A stretch of 64,000 bases of DNA from an uncultured Erythrobacter sp. (lineage in GTDB: Bacteria > Pseudomonadota > Alphaproteobacteria > Sphingomonadales > Sphingomonadaceae): NCBI GenBank assembly GCA_947503275.1, contig CANNCZ010000002.1, forward strand, positions 310,001-374,000, read 5' to 3'. The first letter of the stretch is position 1. Each line of letters starts with the position of its first letter. The position numbers and the translations under genes were made by a program. Below, piece after piece: positions 9,543-18,015 of this stretch. Below the pieces are notes generated by a model. That model did not search any database. It was not told where the DNA came from and was given only the letters and a program-made list of their open reading frames with translations.

Positions 9543-9982
9543 GCCCGTCCTACTTGGCCTTTCAGAATTGCGGCATCAACCGAAATTCGACCTGCCCCGC
9601 TGGCAGCGAAATGCAGTCCCAATGCGACGAGCACGATGGCGGGCCACCACGCGCGAAAATCCTGAGTCCAGTGGACCATCACAACAGCGACGATAAAGTT
9701 GAAACAAATAACCAGACCCGCCCACCTTGTGAGGAACCCGGCGATCAAGAAAAGGCCACACAAGAACTGCGCCCAGACGGAAAGTGGCGCCATCCAAGTC
9801 GGATATGCGAACCCGGATTGTTCAAGGAATACAACGAATTCGACCATCTGTTCGGCCGATCTGATATTATCCCAGGTGCCATAAACAAGAAACCCACCGG
9901 TCAACCCGCGCAGCAATAGCAACGTAACATCGTAGCCCTTCGCCAGACCTTCGAGCATCCAAGGCGGAGACCGCCAACTCAA
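9539..9982 (-). CDS. DoxX-family membrane protein
   Basis: A 147-residue inner-membrane protein with four hydrophobic helices in the DoxX pattern. It includes [17 protein letters not shown] early on, an internal [17 protein letters not shown], and a charged C-terminal end. DoxX relatives include a subunit of archaeal thiosulfate:quinone oxidoreductase and uncharacterised redox-stress proteins, so the substrate is open. The start is uncertain. TTG at 9982 overlaps the upstream stop as TTGA, matching the coupled overlaps of its neighbours; ATG at 9958 is the alternative. It sits between the dsrE-like gene and ruvB. Confidence 0.8.
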   Translation of the reverse strand: MSWRSPPWMLEGLAKGYDVTLLLLRGLTGGFLVYGTWDNIRSAEQMVEFVVFLEQSGFAYPTWMAPLSVWAQFLCGLFLIAGFLTRWAGLVICFNFIVAVVMVHWTQDFRAWWPAIVLVALGLHFAASGAGRISVDAAILKGQVGRA

Positions 9983-10530
9983 AACGGGTTCACCGTGTAG
10001 CCGTCTTGTTGCAGCAATGCGTGCGCGGTCATGGCTGAGAGGTCCATTTCGACGCCTTCGATCAACTCGCCCTTGCTAACACCATTGGCCGCTGCGCTTT
10101 GGCCGCACACTATAAACCGCACGCCGTGATCCAGCATTGCGCGCAGCATGGCTTGCGATCCGTTGCCATCTCCGGCCACGAGGTCATGCACCGCTCTGCC
10201 ATGCACCACCACTGCGATGTCGATCCGGTCGGCGGGCACGCCCGCTGCGACATGCATGTTGATAAAGCGCGCGGCACTCTCAAACCCGCGATTGCGCGTT
10301 CCATCATCCGCTTGGTCGGCGACGTCGAAGGCGATGGCGAAACGCGAAAGACTTGGCAGCTCAGCCACGCCCTCCACCGGAGCGTGGGGGCCGAAGTCAG
10401 TGAAGACAGGACCGGGTTCAAAGGCAGATAGGTCTTGTGCTGCAACAGGCGCTGCCATTGCGAAAGCGGCAGCCGTAAGCAGTCGCGGTCCCCATTGTCG
10501 AAACAGGCTCATTGTTGGTTCAATCCTCAT
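9979..10530 (-). CDS. periplasmic DsrE-family protein
   Basis: With the ATG at 10530 the product is 183 residues, starting with a signal peptide (hydrophobic RLLTAAAFAMAAPVAAQ). That ATG overlaps the stop of the upstream gene as ATGA. An ATG at 10512 is an equally good start for the signal peptide. The mature protein is a DsrE/DsrF-like fold with conserved VRFIVCGQSAAANG, whose cysteine is the expected sulfur-binding residue. The C-terminus, [22 protein letters not shown] in its last 22 residues, is characteristic of the exported branch. Cytoplasmic DsrE proteins relay sulfur; the exported branch is poorly understood. The nearby DoxX protein hints at sulfur or redox chemistry, which is inference. 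Confidence 0.82.
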   Translation of the reverse strand: MRIEPTMSLFRQWGPRLLTAAAFAMAAPVAAQDLSAFEPGPVFTDFGPHAPVEGVAELPSLSRFAIAFDVADQADDGTRNRGFESAARFINMHVAAGVPADRIDIAVVVHGRAVHDLVAGDGNGSQAMLRAMLDHGVRFIVCGQSAAANGVSKGELIEGVEMDLSAMTAHALLQQDGYTVNPF

Positions 10531-10994
10531 TGCGGCTTCGGTAGTAGGTCGCGCATAGCCGAAACTGATCGGAAGGCCGGGTAGAACAGAGCGCCGCCAT
10601 TGATGAGGATAGGATTGCCCTCTTCGTTTCGGACAATCCGTCCCACTACGAAATAGTCGCCCGCTGGCGGTATCGTCGCGCTGCTGCAACTCGTCCCGAC
10701 CGGCTTAACCAGCATCAAAGATCGGACCGAAGAGCGGTCTTGCGCGTCATAGCCGTTCTCACCGGGCAGAATGGTTAGTCGGATGAGATCGCGGGCTCCG
10801 GCGTCCCTTAGATCCCGCTCATGCAGCCGAACGCGGTATTGCGTTTGATCTTCTGGGATATCCTGCAGAGCGGCTCCATTGTGCCACACCAACCGGCTTT
10901 CGAACTGAATCCCCTGGCAGGCCGAAGCAGTCGATGGGATCGCTGTCATGGCTATGGCGGCGATAGCAACGCGTAGTGTTTTATGATCAATCAC
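10527..10994 (-). CDS. small secreted protein of unknown function
   Basis: A 155-residue protein with a cleavable signal peptide (MTAIPSTASA then Cys). The start is GTG at 10994, chosen because AGGAG lies eight bases upstream and no nearby ATG exists. The mature part has two cysteines, one at the new N-terminus and one in TSCSSATIPPAGDY, which may pair. I do not recognise a domain. Its stop is fused with the start of the dsrE-like gene, so it is translated as part of the ruvA-ruvB unit. Confidence 0.75.
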   Translation of the reverse strand: MIDHKTLRVAIAAIAMTAIPSTASACQGIQFESRLVWHNGAALQDIPEDQTQYRVRLHERDLRDAGARDLIRLTILPGENGYDAQDRSSVRSLMLVKPVGTSCSSATIPPAGDYFVVGRIVRNEEGNPILINGGALFYPAFRSVSAMRDLLPKPQ

Positions 10995-11054
10995 GATGAA
11001 GTCTCCTATCCCTTGCCGCCTACATCGTGGCGCTTGCGCTGGCCTGAATACCTA

Positions 11055-11666
11055 TCACCCGGCCGCCCGTTTCAGCGCAACGCGGATGAGGTCGCCTTCG
11101 CCTGCATCCTCGCCCAGCTCTGCGACTGCGCGAGCCACGGCCTGCGCGGCGATGGCAGGCTTAAAGCCCAGGTTCTCCAGCGCGCTCACTGCATCCTTGC
11201 TTGCGCCGCCCTTGGGCAATGCAACACCACCCACGCCAGCGCCAGCCATGCCGCCTCCGGGTAACGCACCTGCCTTATCCTGTAACTCGTTGACGATCCG
11301 CCCGGCAAGCTTTGGTCCAACGCCATTTGCGCGCGCCACACTGGCCGCATCGCCGGCAGCACACGCATCGCGCAACTCGCCAGTTGAGAGTGCCGACAGG
11401 ATCGCAAGGCCAACCTTGCTCCCCACCCCTTGAACCTGTGTCAGAAGGCGGAACCAGTCGCGCTCTGCGCTTTCGGCAAAGCCGAGCAAGCGCATGTCGT
11501 TTTCGCTAACCTGCAGGTCGGTGTGGACCGTGCAGCCTTCTCCCACTTCGCCCAACGCTGCCAATGTTCGCGCCGAGCAGTGGACGAGATAGCCGACCCC
11601 TTGGACATCGACGATGGCCCAGTCCTCGCCCGTTTCATCGAGGCGGCCAGAGAGCTTTGCGATCAT
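11055..11666 (-). CDS. ruvA: Holliday junction DNA-binding subunit RuvA
   Basis: A 203-residue RuvA, the tetrameric protein that holds the four-way junction and loads RuvB. The N-terminal OB fold starts MIAKLSGRLDETGEDW and VQGVGYLVHC. The helix-hairpin-helix pair is seen in VQGVGSKVGLAIL and ANGVGPKLAGRIV. A flexible Gly/Ala-rich linker (GGGMAGAGVGG) joins the RuvB-contacting domain III (DAVSALENLGFKPAIAAQAV). It is the first gene of the minus-strand ruv operon. The next gene begins 60 bases on and has its own strong ribosome site. Confidence 0.97.
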   Translation of the reverse strand: MIAKLSGRLDETGEDWAIVDVQGVGYLVHCSARTLAALGEVGEGCTVHTDLQVSENDMRLLGFAESAERDWFRLLTQVQGVGSKVGLAILSALSTGELRDACAAGDAASVARANGVGPKLAGRIVNELQDKAGALPGGGMAGAGVGGVALPKGGASKDAVSALENLGFKPAIAAQAVARAVAELGEDAGEGDLIRVALKRAAG

Positions 11667-11721
11667 GTGCGTGGTCCGTTGGGCATGCTTTGTTCTTGGC
11701 GCAAGCTTACGCGGATTGCCA

Positions 11722-11785
11722 GAGGGTGACGCTTGTTATCCGCACGCCCCTGCTTAGTGTTGTGCTCCGTGTTGGCGTCACCCTC
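11722..11785. promoter_or_regulatory. 11-bp perfect inverted repeat between ruvA and aroC
   Basis: GAGGGTGACGC at 11722-11732 is repeated as its exact complement GCGTCACCCTC at 11775-11785, separated by 42 bases. It sits in the 231-base gap between the divergent genes ruvA and aroC. The loop is too long for a terminator and there is no T-tract. It could be a pair of operator half-sites or a cruciform-prone repeat. The function is not known. Confidence 0.4.
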
Positions 11786-11897
11786 GCCTTGGGGAGCAAA
11801 CCGTTCGCCATGTCTGCGCACCTTATCGTCGCATCGAACAGCAGGAAAATTGCGCATAATCTCGACAGCGCGCACACTTTCGCTATGGCTCGCTCGC

Positions 11898-12998
11898 ATG
11901 AGCTTCAACACTTTCGGACGATCTTTGCGCTTTACCACTTGGGGCGAAAGCCACGGGCCAGGCCTTGGGGTGGTGATCGACGGGTGCCCGCCCGGCGTCC
12001 CCCTGCGCGAAAAAGACATTCAGCCATTCATGGATGCGCGCAAACCCGGCACTAGCAAATTCACAACCCAGCGTAAGGAAGCGGATGCCGTCCGTATCCT
12101 GTCGGGCGTGTTCGACAACGCCGATGGTAAGCAAGTCACTACAGGCACGCCGATCCATCTGATGATCGAGAACACCGATCAGCGTTCCAAAGATTACTCA
12201 GCCATCGCCCAAAGCTATCGCCCGGGCCATGCCGACTACACCTATGACGCCAAATACGGTATACGCGATTATCGCGGCGGCGGGCGGTCGAGCGCGCGTG
12301 AAACAGCGGCTCGCGTCGCAGCGGGAGCGGTCGCTCGATTGATCATCCCAGAGGTTAAAATCACTGCCTATGTTTGCGAGCTAGGCGGTGACCGGATTGA
12401 GCGTGATGCCATCAATTTGGGTATCATCAACGACAACCCGTTTTTCTGCCCAGATAGCTGGGCCGCGACCCGGTGGGAGAAGCTGGTCGACGATGCGCGA
12501 AAAGGCGGATCATCGCTTGGCGCAGTGGTCGAATGCGTGGCCGAGGGAGTGCCCGCCGGATGGGGCGCACCGCTCTATGCCAAACTCGATAGCGAACTGG
12601 CCGCCGCGATGATGAGCATTAACGCAACCAAAGGCGTGGAGATCGGTGACGGCTTTGAAGCCGCGCGCCTGACCGGTGAACAGAATGCCGACGAAATGTC
12701 ACCGGGCAAAGACGGCAAACCCGTCTACGCCAGCAACCACGCAGGCGGTACTGCGGGCGGCATATCGACTGGGCAGCCCGTCCTTTGCCGCGTAGCCTTT
12801 AAACCGACCTCTTCGATCCTAACCCCTGTGCAATCAATCACCTCCGACGGCAAAGCCACCGAAGTCGTAACCAAAGGACGCCACGACCCCTGTGTGGGTA
12901 TCCGCGGAACTCCGGTTGTCGAGGCGATGATGGCACTGGTGCTGGCGGATCAGAAACTGCTGCACCGAGGGCAAATGGGCGCGCAGACGGGAGCTTAG
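11898..12998 (+). CDS. aroC: chorismate synthase
   Basis: A 366-residue enzyme that converts 5-enolpyruvylshikimate-3-phosphate to chorismate, the last shikimate-pathway step, using reduced FMN. The start at 11898 gives the canonical [20 protein letters not shown]. The conserved [15 protein letters not shown] and [18 protein letters not shown] blocks are present, as are the C-terminal [14 protein letters not shown] and [11 protein letters not shown]. The open frame extends to 11733, but the upstream residues are not part of the family. No strong ribosome site is visible before the ATG. Confidence 0.97.
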   Translation: MSFNTFGRSLRFTTWGESHGPGLGVVIDGCPPGVPLREKDIQPFMDARKPGTSKFTTQRKEADAVRILSGVFDNADGKQVTTGTPIHLMIENTDQRSKDYSAIAQSYRPGHADYTYDAKYGIRDYRGGGRSSARETAARVAAGAVARLIIPEVKITAYVCELGGDRIERDAINLGIINDNPFFCPDSWAATRWEKLVDDARKGGSSLGAVVECVAEGVPAGWGAPLYAKLDSELAAAMMSINATKGVEIGDGFEAARLTGEQNADEMSPGKDGKPVYASNHAGGTAGGISTGQPVLCRVAFKPTSSILTPVQSITSDGKATEVVTKGRHDPCVGIRGTPVVEAMMALVLADQKLLHRGQMGAQTGA

Positions 12999-13174
12999 GT
13001 CGGGTAAACTGCGACGCGGAAGAGACGCTTGTGAGCCGAGCACCTCTTCAATCGACCCACTCAATCAATCCTTTCGTATTAATCGATTGGACAGATCAGG
13101 CGCGATCCATCATTTCAGTGTCATAACGCTCGGCTATTTCCCGAGTCCCGACATAATTTCAGGAGAATTTTACG

Positions 13175-15361
13175 ATGGATGCGAAGACAGGCGAAATGAG
13201 TGGCGGTTGCCCATTTAGCGGCGATGCGAACATGCGCACACTGTTGGGCCGGACCAACAAGGATTGGTGGCCCGAGGCAACTCAGCTCGACATCCTGACC
13301 GAAGAAGGCAAGTCGGCCAATCCCTATGGCGAAGATTTCGATTACCCTGCCGCATTCAACACAATTGACTATTCCGCGCTGAAAGCTGACCTGACCGCGC
13401 TAATGACCGATGATCAGGCATGGTGGCCTGCTGATTATGGCCATTATGGCCCGTTCTTCATCCGCATGGCATGGCATGCCGCCGGCACCTATCGCACCGG
13501 CGATGGCCGCGGCGGTTCGAATACCGGACAACAGCGTTTTGCCCCGCTCAACAGCTGGCCTGACAACGGCAACCTCGACAAGGCACGTCGTCTGCTTTGG
13601 CCGATCAAGCAAAAATACGGAAAGACCATTAGCTGGGCTGACCTCTTCATCCTCGCGGGCAATGTCGCGATTGAAAGCATGGGCGGACCTGTGTTCGGCT
13701 TTGGCGGAGGTCGTGCCGATGTGTACGAGCCCGAAAGCGTTTACTGGGGCACCGAAGAGCAGTGGGTGAACGAAGGCGTTGCCACCCGCATCCAGCCGAA
13801 AGAAGGCATGGCGCTCGAAAACCCGCTGGCTGCAATCCAGATGGGACTGATCTACGTCAACCCAGAAGGTCCAGGTGGTAATCCTGATCCTCTGGAATCG
13901 GCACGCGACATGCGTGAGACCTTCTCACGCATGGCAATGAATGACGAGGAAACCGTTGCTCTGACCGCAGGCGGTCATGCCTTTGGTAAAGCGCATGGCG
14001 CAGCACCGTCGGACACATTCGGTGGATCACCTGAAAGCGAAGTTTTGGAAAACCAAGGCTTTGGTTGGCTGCACGATGAAGAAGAGATTGCGGCTGGCAA
14101 CATCACCACTTCGGGCATTGAAGGCAGCTGGTCGAACAATCCGACTTCGTGGAGCCATGACTACTTCCGCCTGCTGTTCAAATACGATTATAAACTGGTG
14201 CACAGCCCCGCTGGCGCACAACAGTGGCAGCCGATCAATCAGTCTGAAGAAGATATGGCACCGGATGCTCGCGACTCTTCGAAGAAGGTTCCGACCATGA
14301 TGACCACCGCCGATATGGCGCTGAAAATGGACCCGGATTATCGCAAGATTTCCGAACGCTTCCTCAACAACCCAGAACAACTGGATGACGCATTTGCGCG
14401 CGCATGGTTCAAACTGTGCCACCGCGATATGGGTCCAAAGGTCCGCTATCAGGGTCCAGAAGTTCCAGAAGAAACACTGATCTGGATGGATCCCGTTCCC
14501 GCTGGCAACATGCCATCGGATGCCGAAATTGCGCGCTTTAAAACCGTGATCCTTGGCAGCGGCCTTTCGATCAGCGAGCTCGTGAAGACGGCTTGGGCTT
14601 CGGCGTCGACCTATCGCAAGTCTGATCATCGTGGCGGCGCCAACGGTGCACGGGTCACACAAGCCCCTCAAAAGGATTGGGCTGCGAACGATCCGGCAGA
14701 GTTGGCAAAGGTTCTGAGCATAATTGGTGAACATCGCGGCGATTTGTCGATGGCTGATGCTATCGTCCTTGCTGGCACCGCAGCGGTTGAACAAGCCGCC
14801 GCCGATGCAGGCCATGCGATCAACGTGCCGTTCCTGGGTGGTCGCGGCGATTGCGCCGATGAGCACACTGACGCTGAGAGCTTTGAGCCGCTGGAACCGT
14901 TTGCTGATGGCTTCCGCAACTACCTCAAGACCAAAGCGAATGTGCGCACCGAAGACATGCTGATCGACAAAGCGCACCTGCTGGGCCTGTCGATCCCTGA
15001 GCTCACTGTGCTTGTCGGCGGGATGCGCGCTTTGGGTGCGAATGCTGGCAACACCACGCACGGCGTCTTCACCGATCGTCCCGGTCAATTGACAACGGAC
15101 TTTTTCACCAACCTGCTCGACATGGGTACCAAGTGGACCCCGGTCGACGGCAGCGGCGACGAAGAATATGTCGGCACTGACCGTGCAACCGGCGCTCAGA
15201 AATACACTGCAACCCGCACCGATCTAGTCTTTGGTTCAAACGCGCAATTACGCGCTCAGGCCGAAGTCTATGCGGAAAACGGCGCTGAGGAGAAATTTGT
15301 CTCCGACTTCGTCGCCGCATGGGTCAAGGTGATGAATGCGGATCGCTTTGACGTTGCGTGA
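13175..15361 (+). CDS. katG: catalase-peroxidase KatG
   Basis: A 728-residue bifunctional haem enzyme that removes hydrogen peroxide; length is normal. Distal residues Arg97, Trp100 and His101 lie in [12 protein letters not shown]. The Trp-Tyr-Met crosslink can form from Trp100, Tyr227 (GLIYVNPEG) and Met253 (RMAMNDEE). The proximal haem ligand is His268 in [12 protein letters not shown]. The second, haem-less duplicated half follows. AGGAG sits nine bases before the ATG. The 175 bases upstream should hold a promoter, perhaps peroxide-controlled, but I cannot identify an OxyR site with confidence. Two hairpins follow the gene. Confidence 0.98.
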   Translation: MDAKTGEMSGGCPFSGDANMRTLLGRTNKDWWPEATQLDILTEEGKSANPYGEDFDYPAAFNTIDYSALKADLTALMTDDQAWWPADYGHYGPFFIRMAWHAAGTYRTGDGRGGSNTGQQRFAPLNSWPDNGNLDKARRLLWPIKQKYGKTISWADLFILAGNVAIESMGGPVFGFGGGRADVYEPESVYWGTEEQWVNEGVATRIQPKEGMALENPLAAIQMGLIYVNPEGPGGNPDPLESARDMRETFSRMAMNDEETVALTAGGHAFGKAHGAAPSDTFGGSPESEVLENQGFGWLHDEEEIAAGNITTSGIEGSWSNNPTSWSHDYFRLLFKYDYKLVHSPAGAQQWQPINQSEEDMAPDARDSSKKVPTMMTTADMALKMDPDYRKISERFLNNPEQLDDAFARAWFKLCHRDMGPKVRYQGPEVPEETLIWMDPVPAGNMPSDAEIARFKTVILGSGLSISELVKTAWASASTYRKSDHRGGANGARVTQAPQKDWAANDPAELAKVLSIIGEHRGDLSMADAIVLAGTAAVEQAAADAGHAINVPFLGGRGDCADEHTDAESFEPLEPFADGFRNYLKTKANVRTEDMLIDKAHLLGLSIPELTVLVGGMRALGANAGNTTHGVFTDRPGQLTTDFFTNLLDMGTKWTPVDGSGDEEYVGTDRATGAQKYTATRTDLVFGSNAQLRAQAEVYAENGAEEKFVSDFVAAWVKVMNADRFDVA

Positions 15362-15393
15362 CCACGCGCAAAGTTGATCTAACGAGCCCCCCA

Positions 15394-15474
15394 CCCTGGC
15401 CCACATAAGCTAGGCCAGGGTCGCAAGAGACCTCCGGCTGCCCCTCTCATCAAGGGGATGCCGGGGGCTTTTTC
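15394..15474 (+). terminator. tandem hairpins ending katG
   Basis: The first hairpin is CCCTGGCC (15394-15401) with GGCCAGGG (15413-15420). The second, 15431-15468, is an imperfect stem (CCTCCGGC...CCCCT with AGGGG...GCCGGGGG) followed by CTTTTTC. The second is a convincing intrinsic terminator; the first may reinforce it. Confidence 0.8.
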
Positions 15475-15509
15475 GTTCGCAGGGAACATTGCTGAGGACA
15501 CTTTGAGCT

Positions 15510-15761
15510 ATGCGTTGGGTCATACCGTTAGTGAATTGGGAGAAGCGCTTCAATTGGCCGCTGTCCGGGCGGCTTACCGCCAAGTCATGGACCCCGCCAT
15601 TTCTTCAGCGTTTATCCTACCCTAACCCTGCGAAAAGCATCACATTCTTCTACAATGACGTAGCGACCACGCTTGATCTTGGTTTGGACAAGCGCGAGTC
15701 AGAATGGGTGATTGGCTGGTTGCAGGAACGTGCCACCACCGCTCTGAGAAAAGACGGCTAA
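15510..15761 (+). CDS. small hypothetical protein, possibly frameshifted
   Basis: An 83-residue open frame from the ATG at 15510. The second half (SITFFYNDVATTLDLGLDK, then a Glu/Arg/Trp helix) looks like real protein. The first half is unusually rich in Trp, Arg and Pro. The +2-shifted frame over the same first half, from TTG at 15503 with GAGG upstream, reads MSYALGHTVSELGEALQLAA and looks far more natural; it stops at about 15625. So the true gene may be one 85-residue protein broken by a single-base change or sequencing error, or two overlapping small genes. The stop is fused with that of the convergent LytTR gene. No family is recognised. Confidence 0.4.
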   Translation: MRWVIPLVNWEKRFNWPLSGRLTAKSWTPPFLQRLSYPNPAKSITFFYNDVATTLDLGLDKRESEWVIGWLQERATTALRKDG

Positions 15762-16591
15762 ATCCAGCCTGCATCCTTGAGCACGCTAACCTGAGCGCGG
15801 CTGACCGGGGCCTCCACATCCCCTGCAAGCACCAGCCGTACATTGCGCCCATCGCGCTTCACATCTTCAACCGCGCCGCGCGCCACCCACCAGCTGCGAT
15901 GGACCTGTAGCCCTTCGGTTTCTGCAATATGCACTATCGCATCGCGTAGCCGCATCAGGACCAGCTCTGACCCCAAAGCAGTGTGCACGCGGACATAATG
16001 ATCCTCCATCTCCAGCGCGATGATGTCGCTGCCAATCTGCGCGGGTAGCTGATCCAAGAGAGGATTGGCCGGTTCGGGATTGGCTTCTGGCTCGGGAGCT
16101 ATCGGCTCAACTGGCTGGTCAGTCTCCAACGCTGGTTTGTCGCCGCGCAGGCCGAGCACATTGAACAAAAGCGTCACCCCGCCGCCGATCACAAAAACAT
16201 AGAAGTAGCTCGTCAACGCCTCTTCAAGCGGCGGCACCGGCGACAAGTTCGGCATGAATTGAATGAGGTAAATGAGCAGCGTCATCGGGAATGTTGCAAC
16301 CACAACAGCTGCCACCCAAAGCGGCGCCAACGGCAGCGCAAGCGCGGTGTGCGCACGCTCCACAAAGTACGCCATCGGCGAGTAAATCGTATAGCCAAGG
16401 TAGCTAAAGGCGAGCCACGTCACGAGCCGCACGGCCAGTGGTTGATCAATCGAACCGAACGGGCCGATCACCGCCAAAAACACGCCAATCGCGGTCATAA
16501 TCGCAAGGTCAGTGAGCACTTTGCGCGCGAAGCTCGCGCGCGCGCTCAATTGCGCCTGTCCGCCAGCTTGTTCTGCATCACCGCCTGCCAT
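15758..16591 (-). CDS. LytTR-domain DNA-binding protein with membrane N-terminus
   Basis: With the ATG at 16591 the product is 277 residues. Residues about 20-160 contain four hydrophobic helices (LAIMTAIGVFLAVIGPFG, LVTWLAFSYLGYTIYS and two more). A Pro/Glu-rich linker follows, then a C-terminal LytTR domain of about 100 residues (ALEMEDHYVRVHTALGSELV...VHRSWWVARGAV). LytTR domains bind direct-repeat promoter elements. Membrane-anchored versions without a receiver domain occur in sphingomonads and have no known signal. The frame stays open to GTG 16690, with another ATG at 16666; none of the starts has a good ribosome site, so the N-terminus is unsure. It is divergent from the DUF2306 gene. 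Confidence 0.85.
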   Translation of the reverse strand: MAGGDAEQAGGQAQLSARASFARKVLTDLAIMTAIGVFLAVIGPFGSIDQPLAVRLVTWLAFSYLGYTIYSPMAYFVERAHTALALPLAPLWVAAVVVATFPMTLLIYLIQFMPNLSPVPPLEEALTSYFYVFVIGGGVTLLFNVLGLRGDKPALETDQPVEPIAPEPEANPEPANPLLDQLPAQIGSDIIALEMEDHYVRVHTALGSELVLMRLRDAIVHIAETEGLQVHRSWWVARGAVEDVKRDGRNVRLVLAGDVEAPVSRAQVSVLKDAGWI

Positions 16592-16772
16592 GAGGGGGAT
16601 AGATGCCTGCCCGTTCGCGCTTCGTAAAGTGGCAAAGCCCCAGAAATCGGGGATTTTCCGACCCATTCGCGCATGGGTCTGCCGGATCACGCAGAGGTGA
16701 TTGCTGGCGAATGGGCAGGCGGCATTGTGGTCTCACCAAACGCAAACCGAACACTTATGAGGACCAGAACCC

Positions 16773-17339
16773 ATGACAGCCGCTGCACTCAAACCAAGCT
16801 TCACCCTCCCCCAATTCCTTAAAGGTCCGTCCAATCCCAGTTTCGATATTAGCCCCCGGATGCGGGCCATTGTCGCTACCGCTGCCATCGGGATGAGCCT
16901 CGCGGTGCTCTATGCGCTGTTTCGCGGCCTGACTGGCATCGCGCCCAGCCACCCCAATGCCCGCGAATGGGCGATTGTCCTGCACGTCTCAACCGTTCTA
17001 CCTGCCATCCCGCTGGGCGGATATCTGCTGCTCGCCCCGAAAGGCACAAAGTGGCACAAGAATTTGGGCAAGATCTGGGTCACTCTGATGGTGACGACTG
17101 CGATTTCGGCCTGCTTTATCAAATGGGGCGGTGGTCTCGATTTTCATATCGGCCCCATCCATCTGTTCGTGCCGATGACGTTTTGGGCCTCTTACAAGCT
17201 GATCGCGACCGCTCGCCGCGGCGATATGAAAGGGCATAAGAAAGAGATTCTGAGCCTCTATCTCGGTGCGCTCATGATCCCCGGCATTGTCAGCATGGCG
17301 CTGCCCGGTCGCATGATGAATGTGTGGCTCTTCTGGTGA
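16773..17339 (+). CDS. DUF2306-type membrane protein
   Basis: A 188-residue protein with four or more hydrophobic segments. Features resembling the DUF2306 family include conserved histidines in VLHVSTVLPAIPLGGYLLL, KGTKWHKNLGKIWV and HIGPIHLFVP, and the cytoplasmic GDMKGHKKEI. The histidine pattern is reminiscent of haem- or quinone-binding membrane proteins, but no activity is established. It is divergent from the membrane LytTR regulator across 181 bases, so that regulator could control it; this is inference from position only. Confidence 0.75.
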   Translation: MTAAALKPSFTLPQFLKGPSNPSFDISPRMRAIVATAAIGMSLAVLYALFRGLTGIAPSHPNAREWAIVLHVSTVLPAIPLGGYLLLAPKGTKWHKNLGKIWVTLMVTTAISACFIKWGGGLDFHIGPIHLFVPMTFWASYKLIATARRGDMKGHKKEILSLYLGALMIPGIVSMALPGRMMNVWLFW

Positions 17340-17382
17340 GCCCATTTGCGGCAAGCGGTTTGCGACATCCTTGCCAGCAAGA

Positions 17383-17413
17383 GGCGGCGCCGGGGAAACC
17401 TCGGCGTCGCTTT
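17383..17413. terminator. probable terminator between convergent genes
   Basis: GGCGGCGCCGGGG pairs imperfectly, with G-T pairs, with CCTCGGCGTCGC around an AAA loop, and is followed by TTTCG. It lies between the DUF2306 gene and the convergent smr gene. The T-run is short, so efficiency is doubtful. Confidence 0.5.
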
Positions 17414-17417
17414 CGTA

Positions 17418-18005
17418 TTAGCGGCGTTTGAGCACCAGATAGAGCGCGCCGTCCCCTCCATGGCGGATATGCGCGCGGCGCACGGCGGCTATGGCATCGC
17501 CATGGTGGCTCGCCGCTAACCAATCGAGCAATTTAGCCCGGATCGCACCGCGCTTTGTTCCTCTGTCCGCGGGATCAACGGGGCGCTCCCTTCCGGCAAT
17601 GACCAGCACCACTCGCGCACCCATGGCGCGCGCCTGACCCACGCCGCTCATCACACGGGCATAGGCGCCGTCCAATGTGTGGCCATGTAGATCGAGGGTG
17701 TAGTCAGGCGCGATCTGGCCCGCTTTCAGCTTGCGATTCCAATGGCCATCAAGCTGAGAATTGAACGCACGTTTTGGTGCGGATGGTGGAGGCGCGGCGG
17801 GCATGGTGCGACGCGGTGGCGCCAATTTCACGGGGGCATTGGGTGCAGGCTTGCGCTGTGATGCTTGGTTTGTCCCCGGAACACTCGATGTTTTGGGCAC
17901 CACTTTGGAAGACGGCACCGCGCGGCCTGCTATCGGAGTGACGCTTTGCGCAAGGTGCGCCCATGCGGCCTGTTCTTCCGCGCTTAAACCTCTTGGAACC
18001 GCCAT
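17418..18005 (-). CDS. Smr (MutS2 C-terminal-like) domain protein
   Basis: A 195-residue protein starting at the ATG at 18005 (MAVPRGLSAEEQAAWAHLAQ). The first 90 residues are Pro/Ala-rich and probably disordered. The C-terminal 95 residues are a Smr domain with YTLDLHGHTLDGAYARV, a VVLVIAGRER strand and the closing HGGDGALYLVLKRR. Stand-alone Smr proteins are nicking or RNA endonucleases; the bacterial YdaL/SmrA type is poorly characterised. It follows mltA by ten bases and is the last gene of the timA-mltA-smr operon. Confidence 0.9.
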   Translation of the reverse strand: MAVPRGLSAEEQAAWAHLAQSVTPIAGRAVPSSKVVPKTSSVPGTNQASQRKPAPNAPVKLAPPRRTMPAAPPPSAPKRAFNSQLDGHWNRKLKAGQIAPDYTLDLHGHTLDGAYARVMSGVGQARAMGARVVLVIAGRERPVDPADRGTKRGAIRAKLLDWLAASHHGDAIAAVRRAHIRHGGDGALYLVLKRR

Positions 18006-18015
18006 GAATGCATGC

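Noticed and set aside
11667-11897. LexA (SOS) box before ruvA
   Set aside because: GTTCTTGGCGCAAGC resembles GTTC-N7-GTTC only in the first half, so the match is not good enough.
11663-12019. Minus-strand frame upstream of ruvA that could have been ruvC
   Set aside because: It contains none of the RuvC motifs and overlaps aroC antisense; ruvC is not in this window.
13000-13174. OxyR operator upstream of katG
   Set aside because: A ATCGAT-centred dyad is present, but I could not match the spaced ATAG pattern expected for OxyR.
14027-15088. A 353-codon open frame antisense to katG
   Set aside because: It lies entirely within a certain gene, has no recognisable domain and is rich in Arg/His/Cys like other antisense shadows in G+C-rich DNA.
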